From NCBI GenBank assembly GCA_030142905.1, contig JASJOG010000675.1, positions 1 to 64,000 on the forward strand: a stretch of 64,000 nucleotides of DNA. The letters are read 5' to 3'. The notes below the pieces were generated by a model. The model ran no database searches. It had not been told where the DNA came from and saw only the letters and a list, made by a program, of their open reading frames with translations. The stretch comes from Heliopora coerulea (Eukaryota > Cnidaria > Anthozoa > Scleralcyonacea > Helioporidae). Of the stretch, positions 23,684 through 36,100 are shown in pieces. The position numbers were made by a program, and so were the translations under genes. Numbering within the stretch: the first letter of the stretch is position 1; each line of letters begins with the position of its first letter.

Positions 23684-24799
23684 ATATTTAGGGCAAACTG
23701 TAAAATAAAAAAGACTGATTTAAAATAATTTAGAATTACTGAAGAACAAAATTCTTGAACTTGTAATTGTATTTACATATAAGCTCGTGAAATTCTAAAC
23801 CAGGTCATAAAATCATTGATGATTATTGTAAAGTAAATATTAAGATAACGTTTCCTTGAGGAGACCAAGAATTAATGTTTGGCTAAACTTTTGAACCCGA
23901 AGTAAGCAGAAGTATAGATCCGATGATTAAGAAATTTAATGTATTATCTCCAATTTTTAAAGCATAATTCGACCGAATCAAAGCCCTTAGTATTCAAAAA
24001 GTGTCCTCTGGTCTATACCGTAAAATGCTTACGTCCGTTCAAAGGCTTATCAACCCTAAGAGCGGATACAGGGTGGGTGACTGTGGTTACTACTCCCCCC
24101 TTTCCTCTCCCAATTCTAACTGGCAGAGTAAGATACGCTTCGTCAATGTGTTACTTTAAGTTTTATACAAAAGACTTTTGCTTGAGGAAAAGTACATAAT
24201 CACGATGTGTTCTCAGCAGTTTCGTGTGTGAAAAATGTGCATAAATCGTAACAGTCAGCTTATTGATAAGCAAGGCTTGTCCAAATGTACTACTCTGTAA
24301 CTATAAAATGCGGTGTTTGATGCTTACGCATCTTATAGTCACCCCCCTTGAAAAAAACCAGTATCGTCCTGTACCCCCTGAATCCACTTTTTTTAAAATT
24401 CGTCGCGGAAACTTTAAGTAATTCCTAACTATCACCCTCTTGCATATTTACCGAACTGGATGTTGTCATAAAGACCTGAATGCATTTTTTATGTCGTCAG
24501 CTGTGGCATGGTGATTTTTTGACGAGAATTAGTAAGATAGCTGGGCGGTGATAAGCGATGCTTCCCCCTGACGAGTAAGACCGAACATCTGGTGTTAGCA
24601 AGAGTAAAGTACAAGGCCGGTGGTGCCGGGCCGGTTGCTCCGGCCATGGCCGGACCAACTTTCGAGAAAAATGGATTTTTTTAAAAGAATAATTCTTTCA
24701 AAAAATAAAGTTTTTTACTTCTTAAAGTTGATTTTTTGCCCTATTATGTAACAGAAATAGAATACTTTTGGTCTGAAAATGCTGTAAATCACATTTTAG

Positions 24800-24930
24800 A
24801 GGTGTGACATTTTCAAAATTTACCTTGGGAGCACCCCTCCGGCCCCCGTAGATGCTCGCGCCTTCGGAAGTCGTAGCTTCCTCCTGCTGTACTCGTAGTC
24901 TCCCACCTAGCCCGACCAACTTTTACGTGC
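24800..24930. repeat. GC-rich transposon-end module
   Basis: TTTTCAAAATTTACCTTGGG, then GAGCACCCCTCCGGCCCCCG and CTCGCGCCTTCGG resemble the right part of the TIR element at 7495-7570 and the piece at 32625-32665. It is probably a fragment of the same high-copy family. Confidence 0.5.
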
Positions 24931-26224
24931 TTCCGCCGGACCTGAAATAGTAATGATATGAACATAGGATACGGTGTAGACAGTGTTAAATAAGGTAAAA
25001 ATTTCAAAGGTTGATAACTGCCGTGACTGATTTCAAAGAATTTCAACGTTTCGAGCATATGCCAGGATAACAATGCAAGAAGAAAGTATCGTCTTTGTCT
25101 TCTTAATGCCGCTCTTGAACGTCATGTGAGAAATTTACGAAATAAAGAAGTGTTTTGTGAGGTACTAAATTTTCCAAATGAAATAACTTGATAGAAAATT
25201 AGTAGACAAAGGACCGTTTGTCTTTCAAGCATAGGTTAAGTATGGGAGTGAAAGGCATTAACTGCTGCCCACCATTGGCAGCTCGAGCTTCTCAAAGTAT
25301 CCCTTGGGGATTATAGTAATAGAAAGTGATGATACCATAACTTCAGGAAATCCGCTCACTAAAAAAGAGTAAACCAAATTAGTGCAGACGTTCTGGTGTC
25401 ATGTAACTGTCAGAACCCAGGGCAATATCTCTTGACTTTTACCCGTATGGGGAAATTAAAATGTCTGGGTACTAGTTGAAAGTCAAGTATGGTTTCAAAT
25501 TTCAGTCCGGTTTGAGCTGACAGTGCTGACATTTATACAAATAATATGAAACATCGGTCTAGGCTCAAAAACTAATGTTGGAAATACATCTTGTTGTTTT
25601 TTTCGTTTTTCGTTTTTTGTTGGTTTTTTTGGGGGGTTGTTTTGTTTTGTTTTTTGTTTTGTTTCGTTTTCAACGGGTTGCATGCAACCGCGATTTCACA
25701 TAACTTGTGTTGACAGTCCAATGGGTGGATCCAGATTAATAGTTTGATGAGGGCCAAAACGGGTCAGCAGCTCCGGGAAATTCCCCGTTTTTAGCATTTT
25801 CATACATTTTTAGCTTCTCGGAGATGCCAAAAGAACATTCTGAGGGCATCCACTTTCCATGGATAGCACCGTGGACATACTTTTTTGAATTACTAATGGT
25901 AAAATTCACGCTGCTAGTTTCGCGTGAGTTGTAACTTCTCAGTATTAATGAGACTGTTTTAACATGGCTAGGCAAAGTCAGATTCTGTCTTGACTGAAAT
26001 TCATCATGTAATCAGCCGATTAACTTTTAAATCTGTGATTTAATAATGTTGCTATACATGAATTTGATATGGTAGTTTGGACATGATAATTGTACCATTG
26101 TTTTGCTATTTGAAGTGTGAACCTGTTAACCAGAGAGGAATGTCTATATAGTAAAGGAAAATAGAAACTACTTCGTTGATCTCAGAATTACATTTGGTCA
26201 AAGGTTTAGCGATTTCATTAACAC

Positions 26225-26345
26225 TAAACCAGTCCAAATAACCCTTTCACCAACCCTGACCCCAACCTTTATTCTTAAGTTACCCCTTACCTTATCCCTT
26301 ACCCTAATCCTTATCCCTTACTCTCACCCAAATCCCAGTCCTAAA
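26225..26345. repeat. Degenerate telomere-like (CCCTAA)-type tract
   Basis: Repeated variants of CCCTTACC, CCCTAATCC and CCTGACCCC. They resemble degenerate TTAGGG repeats on the other strand. Similar tracts occur at 31563-31632 and 48355-48490. Confidence 0.55.
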
Positions 26346-26519
26346 CCTCGGTTAATTATGAATAAAAAATTCAAATTTAGATTTTCGATGAAATGTCGAT
26401 TCGAGGCCAGTGCAATAAATTTTTCCATGTAGTAATTTCAGACACTGCGTTTTGGGTTCTTCCAGCCAACAAGTTGTCTAACGGGAACTCCTTGAAATAA
26501 TTATTTAGAACTTTCGGAA

Positions 26520-26668
26520 ATGGGAACACGCAGTTTTATAAGAATGACGTAAGGCTCACGTGATACGTTTCCACTCAATTGTTCTGACATCATGGCTGCT
26601 GAGAAGTTGGTCGTTCTTCCCGGCGTTCAACACTGAAAAACCATCGTGCCTTGCGAAATATTTTCACG
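26520..26668 (+). promoter_or_regulatory. Candidate promoter and noncoding first exon (possibly of ZNF143)
   Basis: A CRE-like TGACGTAA (26545-26552) and an E-box CACGTG (26557-26562) stand close together beside a TATA-like GTTTTATAAG. An ATG opens a 14-codon frame at 26592-26636, and a strong donor CACG|GTAAGA lies at 26669. The next gene downstream has an acceptor (ACATTCAG, ending 33168) just before its ATG, so it needs an upstream 5'-UTR exon. Linking the two is an inference; RNA data would decide it. Confidence 0.35.
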
Positions 26669-27476
26669 GTAAGAGTATATTTTCAGATAGGCCAGAAGGA
26701 AGAACAACGCACATTTGTGTATGTGGGTTGACACCTTGCCTGCCTGGTCGAATATTTACTAATAATTTGCCGCCTTCGTTATTTGTGAACTATTGTGCAT
26801 GCAGCGCTTTTGAACTGACGTCGTGGTTTAAATGTTTTGTTATTTAATTGTCGATTGAATTTTTGATGTTGCAAGAAGAGACTTTAGTCGTAGTTCAGTC
26901 ATGTTCCACCGTGCGTTATATGTAATATTTTGTCGAATTTCTTAGTAATTTGGTTGTTAGGTGCATGGTAGGAACAAGATTTTTGAAACGGTGTGGGTTC
27001 CTTGTCATCAATTGCTTGTACTGAATAAAATTCCCTTTATAGAAATCGTTCTGACACTGTTTTTCCACGACAGAAAGATATAAAAATGTCAAGGAACACG
27101 AATGCCAATTGAAGAGGATGGCTAGGAAACCTGCCACGTTAATGAAATATTACAGAATGACATGAATTGTGTTTTCTAGGTAATTGTCAGGGTAGATGGG
27201 TCGAATTATCTGCTTAATATTGACAAACCAAATTTTCATCCGTCGATTGTACCGCGTTCGAAACTTAGGCAACAAGCTTAGAGCATAAATGCAGTCAAAT
27301 TACAATGAATATAGATTGAAGACAACTACTATTCAAAAGCAAGAAGAGCTGGATCCATCTTTTGATACTCTGGTTGATGAACTGAATTTTATATTGAATG
27401 AATATTGAACTGGAAAACTTGACATTGAGCTATTATTTAAAACTCTGTCGTAAAGAGCTTTTAAAAGAGTGACTTA

Positions 27477-27988
27477 GTGTGTGTGTGTGTGTGTGTGAAA
27501 ATAGACGGGAGATAGACTGTAATCGATTTTAGCTCCGGTCGGATGTGGACTGTGAGGAAATGTCAATTGAACAGACATTCTTACCTCCACATAATCTATG
27601 GACAAAGCCAGGTTGTAGCAACAATATCCATGTCGTTGTTGTGATATCAAGGTCATCCCCACCAAGGAAGTGTCTGCTTTCATTCCAAGCTTTTTTATTG
27701 ACTGGTCCTATCAAAACTGGAAAACCAAAGTTGAAATTTCATTTTTAATGGGTGTGACAAACTTCCAATTCACAGACACTGGTAAAATCCAAGAATTTTC
27801 AAGGTGTTGCAAGGCAGACACACAATGATAGCTACCCATGGCTCAGCCTATCTGTGTGGAGGCCTGAAAATTGTGCATGTGCAGGTGTTATGTTTATAAT
27901 TAATCTTTGTTAGCAAAGGAAACATGGCTTTTTGCCTATGTGAATGATGAAAATATGAGCCTAGCTCAGTGTATACAATGATGAGGAG

Positions 27989-28025
<37 letters not shown>
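27477..28025. repeat. Microsatellites (GT)n and (TA)n
   Basis: (GT)n occupies 27477-27497 and (TA)n 27991-28025. The sequence between them is noncoding. From 28025 to about 30600 I see AT-rich sequence with no recognisable gene or element. Confidence 0.85.
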
Positions 28026-28027
<2 letters not shown>

Positions 28028-30612
28028 GTGTGTATGTCATGAGCCTGCTTTTCAAAATACTCAGTAGTGTTGCAATATTTTAATATTAAGTTTAATTTAA
28101 ACCATCTAAAATGTTCAAATTAAAAACTACATTTGAGGGACAAACCTCTTCATCAGGTTCAAAATGACGAAGGAGCTGGCAAAATAGTCAATTATGCTAA
28201 AATTATTTTGATTAATTTATTTATGTAACCAAAATTTAAGACACAAGTCCTAAAAGGTTTTGTACTTGGTAATGGTTACATAATTTTATTTGGGATGCCA
28301 GTACTTTATTCATCATACATGCAATCCTACTATCAAGCTGCCATGATGGGGCAACCAATTGTATAGGAATGGCTCAAACTTTACAAATAACAACCAATGT
28401 ATTACTGGCAATTTACTTTTGTACATTGCTCAAGTTTATCTTGGGAACTCCAACCCCCTTTTCACAGTCCTGTGTTTGTGGAGTCTTGACTTAATTATTT
28501 GTCTGGTTTGCAGCCATTTTTTTGTAACAAGTTAAAAACAACACTTGAAAGGATGGCATTGTTTTCCCAGTCTGATAAACTCAGATGTTATGATCACTCA
28601 TAAGCTGTAATGTACAACTTGTTTGCAAATTTGCATGTAGAAATGGCCAGAGAAAATGATCATTGGAGATGACCTACATTTTGACCACCTCAGTGATGGT
28701 TATTTTCAATATCTATCAATTTAAGTCCATCTATTGCTTTCACTGACCATTTATTTGTCAGATATATAATAATTTGTTATAATTACCACAGGTTTAAGCC
28801 ATCTCAAGCTGAGAGAGAAACTGGGAACTGATTTGGCATTACTTTCCTCATTTCATTATGATGAGGTTTTTATTTACAACATTACCATTTCCCTGATTAT
28901 AATTTTGGGATGATTTCATTCATGAGGCTGGGAGGTTTACCCAGTATTGCCAAGAGAGGGGGGTAGGGGGGTCAAATTGATCCCAGGCCCAAAGGTAGTA
29001 AGAGGACCTGGTTGATTGGAAGCTAGTATATTGAATTCAGATCTTTCATCACTGGAATAAAGTATTATTGCTTATGTGCCATCAGTGGTTGTTAGTAAAA
29101 TAAGACTATGACCATTTTTGCATTCCAGTTTGTAACTTCTATGCTCCAGATATGAAAAGATAAATGACTGTATATTTTGTAATATTAATTGATCAATCAG
29201 TGTGCATGACTTCCTTTAAAGTAGCACTTTAGAGTACAGACAGTATGGGTTCATCATTGATGGAAAACTGAATTAACTAGGTATGGAGGAACATTTGCAA
29301 ACTCTCTATAAAATTTTGAGCTTGGTAGTACCTGTATTTATTAATTTAAATTTAGAAATACTTTACTGTTTTGTTCATTTCTGAAATCCATAAAGCGAGG
29401 CATCTGTGCATTGCCTAAAATTGGTTGGGGAACTTAGAAGGCTTGTGAAAAATAGCTAAAATTAAAGAATACAAGGCTTCATTCTGCCTGAGGTTAGTCA
29501 AACTAATTTTCAACAGGAGGGGTCTACCAACTTCTCCACCTCTCTCCTGGGACCCACTGCAACTCTTGGCAGCAGTGGGTTTATTTTTTTAAATTAACTA
29601 AATTATTTTATTGAAGTTGTATTTACCACACCAATGTGGTATAGTATGTGCTGTCCCAGTCTGCCAAATACAACCTATGCATGTGTGCAATAGTAAGGTA
29701 TGACATAGATGTGTTAAAGTATCCTCATTGTTAAAAAATCGTTGGTGTTGTTTTCAATCTGGGGTGAATCCAGGCTTAGGGTGAGAGAGGTGAACTCTGC
29801 ATGGCAAAAATTACAGTGTTTCTACCATCTACTTTATAATGGGTCAGTAGTGTTAATTATGAAAGAAATAATGTGACATTTTGAAAGAAAAAAGTGGCAT
29901 TTTAGTGGCAACCTTTCATGAATTAAATTTTCCACATCAAATGTTTGTTAAATTTTGAAATATGAGGACTAGAGCATACATTGGTTGAGAACTAAATGTT
30001 CATATCTTCTTGTAAATCTAAGTGAGGTATTTGATGATGTATCATTCTTCGGGAGTTGAAAAATAATTTTTCATGTTTGGTAGGGATGGAATATATACTG
30101 ATGTAGAGGTTTGGAAGGAAGGAAGATCACTCTCTGTGCTGTCTTTAATCAAGATTGTAAGTCTGATTTGGAGTGTTTTAGAGGTTAGTGTATCCCTTGG
30201 TGCTATATATGGTGCAAAGTTGAAACAAGGTTCAAGTAATTACTGCGATCTGCTGAGTGCTTTATAAGTCAGTACTCTAGACTGAAAGCACATTGACAGT
30301 CATATAGTGCCACTGCTTGGCTTTTAAATATTTATTGAGGCAAGCTATTGACTGGACTACATCATTTTTCTGATCAAAGTTCTGGCTTAAGATCACAAAT
30401 CCACCCTTGGTTGCACCAGGGACAAGCTAAACCATGAACTTCAGCGAAGACCTACTAATTCACTAATGTTCAATAATGTTCAAATCCGTTACTTCTATAC
30501 ATCATAAGTGAAACTACAGGGGACAATGGCCCTTAATTTCAGGTACAGTGTCGTAACCAACTGAGCAGAGTTGCCGAGGGGCCTGGGAAAAATTATATCG
30601 AACCAGTGAACG

Positions 30613-31246
30613 CAGTTTCCATATCTGGAATGCTAACTCCCAGTCATTTGTACGAGCAAAAGTCAGGCCAAGATGGCCGCCAATGGAGGGAAATTTCGGA
30701 CTTCAGTTTCAGTCCTCTTTCCGGTCTTGTACGTCAGTTCCAGTCCTTTGCACGACTTTAATCTTTAGTTTTTGTTTGGTTCGGCTTCGAAAACATTCCC
30801 AACCTTGGGAAAATCGAGTATTTAAAAGGATTTAATATTGCCGTGTGTCCTACGAAGTGTACTAAATTGTCTAAAGATGGTAAACTAACGGTAAAAAAAG
30901 GGACGTGCACTTCAGTAGTTTCTTCAAGTAATTTTTCGAGACCGTTTTATCAGGTTTCTCGTCACTTTGGTAATTTATTTTCTTGAAAATATATAACCTG
31001 TAACTCGGTTTGACGTTCTCGAAATATATTTGAAATTCTTAACTGATTTCCATCTTTTGAAGACATGTTTTGTGTGTATTTCCAAAGAAAACTCTTCAGA
31101 AAATGTAAAAAGTCGCGTGGGAGACTAAAACTGACGTACAAGCCCGCGTAGGAGACTGAAACTGACGTCCAAAGTTGGCCTCCATGGGCAGCCATCTTGG
31201 CTTCACTTTTCGTTGGCCAGTTAGCATTTAAAATATGGAAATTGTG
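30613..31246. mobile_element. TIR element of about 630 bp with long terminal inverted repeats
   Basis: About 130 bp at each end are diverged inverted copies. The left end runs from CAGTTTCCATATCTGG through AATGCTAACT and GCCAAGATGGC to GTACGTCAGT; the right end has the complements ACTGACGTAC, GCCATCTTGGC, AGTTAGCATT and AAATATGGAAATTG. No transposase frame lies inside, so the element is non-autonomous. Confidence 0.65.
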
Positions 31247-31562
31247 TGTTGTTTTCATACGACGTCGTAACATCGCATCGAATTAAATGCATAAATTATG
31301 ATAATATACGTTCTTTTTAGTCCAATGATCAAATGTTTTGTTCTACATCTGTATCTACATTTTATTGAGTCGGTAAAAATCAAGAGATTATCACATCTGT
31401 TCTTTGTCATGATCATTGATTGTTCTTATGAAGACTTGGAAAATTATTGAATTCGTCTAAATTAAATTCATCTGAATTAAATGCGAAAAACTGTGCGGCG
31501 TATGGAACGACCCTTAGTCGATGTCGTGACATCATAATTTTGGAATTACTTGAAGATTTTAT

Positions 31563-31632
31563 CAATACTTATCCCAACCCTAACCCAAACCCAAATCCTA
31601 ATCGCATACTTGTGCCTAACCCTGCCCCTAAC
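31563..31632. repeat. Telomere-like degenerate repeat, target of a transposon
   Basis: CCCAACCCTAACCCAAACCC and related units, directly followed by the second copy of the 11-bp-TSD transposon. The last unit, CTGCCCCTAAC, was duplicated by that insertion. Confidence 0.65.
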
Positions 31633-32956
31633 CATTAGCGTAGCCAAGGGGCGACAGTTGCCCCCAACTTTTCGTCCTGACTAGGTCTTTTGGTACATCC
31701 ATTACATTTGTCGGTACATTGAGCTTGTCTGTCACGGATTCCATTTGCTTTTGAAACACAAAATAAAAAATTGCTAAAAGCTCCGGCGAAGGTTAAGTAT
31801 AGAAAGGGCGTTCAATACAAAACGTTCGTTAGGAATTCTGTTCTTTTTTAACGGACAAAAATGATAGATCCGATCAACCCTCAGAACAAAGTGGTTGTGG
31901 TAGCGGTGATGACCTAAAAAGAAGATATGTTAGTAGACATCGTAGTTCACGTGTTGTGTGCACTTTTGCGTTAAATCATTTTCAAAATTTAATACTATTG
32001 TACCAGCCAGAGCTGGCAAAATATAAATAATTTATTCCTTTTTCGCAGAAAGAAGCTCCAGAAAGATGATACCGTAAACTTAGAATGTAGATAATACAGC
32101 AATGCATTTATGGTTTTGTGATCCAACTTACTTTTCTTTTTCTCTGCTGTAATGAACTCTTAGATCTTATTTAGGTAACTCATTGCTCGTTAAAAATTGT
32201 CACGGACAGATTAAGAGTTGTAATACACTGCATTTACAGTTCATTTAGAATATGAGAAAAACGAATAATTTGGGATTTTACTTTGATTTTTGTTTGTTGC
32301 ATTAATTGCTGTAGTTACTGTGGTTACAACTCTTCTTGAAATAACTAAAAAGTGCATGAATTTGGTTGCCTAGAGCTTGTAATAAAGTGCAGTAAAATGT
32401 TTTATACAGGAAATGCCAGAAAGAGTCGGGTGTTGGTTGCACTGGTTTGTAGAGAGTTATACCTTACCCTAAATTGTACATACATCAAATGTATACTTTG
32501 GGAAGTATGTGTTCAGGAAAATGACTAGTTTTCCATTGAAAAGTATCCTGATTTTGACTCATTCATGCCCTGGTAAATCACTGTCAAAAAAGCAGGAAAT
32601 AATGTTTTAGAGGTTCTAATAACTCAAAATTTTCCGGGGGTCATGCCCCCGAACCCTCCTAAATTTTAGTACTCTAGTGCCCCAGTCAGATTTTAACCTG
32701 GATCCGCCCCTGATACTTGATGTCTTGTTGATGTTGTTGATTACTTTTGGTGTTTTATTGATGAATCAGTGAAGAGAGACTTTGTGCTTGCGTTTATTAA
32801 ATTGATCTATCTGTGCCACTCGAGTTTTTTCTGCTCTCGGTTTGGTTAACTTTGATTTTTCCTTAATTATATTTCTCGGTACATTACTAACATCTTGTCG
32901 GTACATTGATCTAAAAATTTTCCCTGCCCCCCATTTTCAAATTCCTGGCTACGCGA
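31633..32956. mobile_element. 11-bp-TSD transposon, copy 2, with nested insertion
   Basis: It has the same termini and body as 12851-13402. The flanks are CTGCCCCTAAC (31622-31632) and CTGCCCCTGAC (32957-32967), matching at ten of eleven bases. About 790 bp of unrelated sequence (roughly 32035-32825) interrupts the body, including a GC-rich module at 32625-32665. The nested part has no recognisable coding region. Confidence 0.75.
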
Positions 32957-33190
32957 CTGCCCCTGACTCTAGCTTTGCAGTCGATATTTGAAGTCACCAC
33001 ATCTACCGAGTGCAATTTAATCTTTCCTGAACTTGATTAAATCAATTTCCAAGCCCCAGATCTCTGAGTACTAGTAATCTAGTTGATATGATTATTGCCC
33101 ACTTAATATAGTACTGTAACAGTACTTATTGAGTAAACATGTGTTTTTGTTACATCATTCACATTCAGGAATTTAACTTTAGACTAGGTC

Positions 33191-36100
33191 ATGGACGAAG
33201 CTGTAATTGAAACAACAGTTGAGAACCATGATAATGATATTGAAAAATCAAATGGTAAGCTTACTTAAGATTAATGATTTTTACACCTTTTGTGCATCAT
33301 TAAAGTGAAATTGGTGTTCATTAGAGCAAATCGCATCTTCGATAGCCCGTTTCAAACTTCAAATGTATTGAACATCAGTTTGATGTTTGAGAAACATGAG
33401 AGCTTGGATATATTGAGGTAGATGAACGATCTTCAAGCTCGATACTCAGAAAATGATTTCTGAGCCCCAGACGGGGATCGAACCCGCAACCTTCTGATGA
33501 CCGGTTAGACGCTCTAACCATTGAGCTACCGAGACTCAGACGGTGAGCTAAGGTGCAAATATATATCGATCAAAATTCAATAAGAAAAATTGAGCAATCA
33601 AGAAACAAAGTAATAAGTGAACTGACAATGACGCTTACGGGAAAACGTTGCACAAACAAGATGGAAACAGACAGAGAAAGATTAATACCAGCTTTCGAAG
33701 AGCCTTAAAAAAACTATAAAGTCCTGTCTTGTGATATTCTCTGTCTCCTATGTTTAGCCATTGTAGTGCTTACTGTACTGTACATATCTGAAAACAATTT
33801 TTTAATACTTTAAGGGTCAGCGTCCTGTATACAGGACATCAAGACCAAAAGAACAAATGAGAAAACAAAGCGAAAACAACGAACGAACAATGAACAAAAG
33901 AAAGCGAATTCAACCTTTAAGCAAAGAGCTGAGTCTTGTGCTACAATTCCCGGTGGACATTTTTTTTACCAATCTTTGTGCAACATTTTCCCGCAGGCGT
34001 TATCGCTAATTGATTTATTTTCTTTTGTTGATTATTCCTTTAAATTTGCATAGTATCTTCACCACTGGAGGTTTGTCCAAGAGAAGGGTGATATGAAAAA
34101 TCTAGCAAAACTGTTCAGCTTCCTTAACGGAACAATCCTCTGGAGTTACTCTGGAAGGTTAATGTTGACAGGATGCTTTTTTTTTTCATCTTCTCAGGTC
34201 AAGAAGTCATTGGATTGTTCTTAAGCCCACAGCCAGTTTTTTCTACCTCTGGTAATGAGAACAACGGGTTTGTTGATCAACCTGAGACCACTGCGGTCAC
34301 GGTATTGACAAGTGACACCCAGAATGATCAGGTAAGAATCTTAACAACTGAAACAAGAAGTAAGTCTAGTATCGCGTGGTGAAGTGTTATTATAATCACT
34401 CTATGTTGACGTGGCTCTTCATTTTACATTTTTCATCATCTTTTTTTTCTCTGTATTTATCACTCTACTCATTAATTTAGCTTTTCTCTTCTTCTCTCCC
34501 CTTGCTATCCACTCCTTTCTCTCCATTGCCCCCCACTGTCCATTCCTGCCCTCTCTTCACTTCCTTCTCTTCCCTTTCCTTCTTTCCCTTTCCACACTTC
34601 CTATCCTTCCTTTTCGTTTCATTTCCTTCCCTTCTCTGCGATTCCACTCCCTGCTCTTTCGTTTCCTCCTCTTCACTTCCCTTACCTTCTATTCAACATC
34701 CTCCCTCCTTTCTCACTTTCTCTTTTCTTCCCTTTCTTCGCTTCATCTCCTCCCTTCACTAATGATCTATTTAGTTTTCTTCTCCTACATTCCAGGCAAT
34801 GTTAGGGCTGTTGATTCAAATGAAAACCAACAAAGCAAGAAACATGTCTATTCTAAGTCGCCTTGTAGTTATTCAAATGTTTGCTTCTTGTTGAAACTTT
34901 GTAGAGCCAAAGTGATCAGGATACAGACACAAGAAACAACTCGATCTTGGACGACGAGGTTACGCAACAAAGTCACGCAGGTCAGATATGTCGTTTTGGT
35001 CGACAGCGTCCCTAAGCTGAAAAATTCAGGACATTTCATGGTTTCCCAGTTTCCGTTTCATTTGAGAATGCTAGATGATAAAATATTTTTCGATTGTTGT
35101 GTTGTTATACCCTAAGTAATGACTTACAACCAGTAATATTTGTTTTTTAGAAAATAACCAAGTCACCGAAGATTTCTCCAGCGGTCACCATGGTAACCTC
35201 AGCACCACTGACCTGGTTTCCACTGCTGTTGTCGTCAGTTCTGATCCAGGGGCAGTGTATTTAGAGCAAGGAGGGGTTCCTTTAGCGGAACTACTGCCAG
35301 GCTCTGTGAGTATTCCTACAAGTGGAACAGGAGAAGGTAATGAGGTTGATTATGTTTTGTAAGTTTACTTTGGTCAATGTCATCATTAAGTCGTCGACGT
35401 CCATGTCATCATCATTGTTATAGTCATCCTCATCTCATCAACATCAATGACATGATTAATATCAACATCATCACTGTCACCACTATCAACATCATCTTAG
35501 TCGCTATCATGAGTCATTTAATACTAGTTATGAGAGCTGTCATTTCTTAGTGTTCATTATTAGGCGTTACCATCCGTAAATAAAGTTTTGTCCATCAATA
35601 CATCATCATGGTCATCTTAATCATCATAATCACCATCAATATCATTATCATCATTATCGTCATCATAATTATCACCATCATCATAATTATCATCATTATC
35701 ATAATCATGATCTTTATTGTCATTATCATCGTCATGATCTTCATTATTATCATCGTCATTCTCCTCATCTCCATCACCATCACCATCATCATCATCATCA
35801 TCATCATTACCAATGATTACTGGCCATTTGTTCAGCTCCAGTCTATCAACCGGTTACCTTTGATGGTCGGAGAGCTGTTCTGTTGTCTCAATACTGTAAC
35901 TCTGATCAAGATGAACGTCATACTGAAGTTACTGCTCTTACGACGCATACATCATGTGCATTGATTGAACCATTACATCACAGGCTCAACAACCTTCACC
36001 AGGACTGCCTGGCTTTATCCTCGCCTGAAAGATAAAAGTATTTCCGGGAATTTGAACTTGACGAAAATTTGCCGATCGTCTGTCATAACTCTAAGTTCGC

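Larger units (their letters stand above)
23690..26440. other. Intergenic region, no supported gene
   Basis: Between the end of glycogen synthase and the candidate promoter at 26.5 kb I see no exon with conserved coding content. It holds a dispersed repeat (24570-24615), a GC-rich transposon module (24800-24930), a T/G homopolymer-rich tract (25589-25670) and a telomere-like tract (26225-26345). Confidence 0.6.

Noticed and set aside
34411..35115. A 234-codon plus-strand frame
   Set aside because: It runs through the pyrimidine tract (Leu/Ser/Phe-rich translation) and then crosses exon 34905-34980 in a different frame. The composition explains it.
35595..35964. Met- and Ile-rich frames on both strands
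   Set aside because: They are translations of an imperfect (ATC)n tract; only the segment from 35836 may be coding, in another frame.
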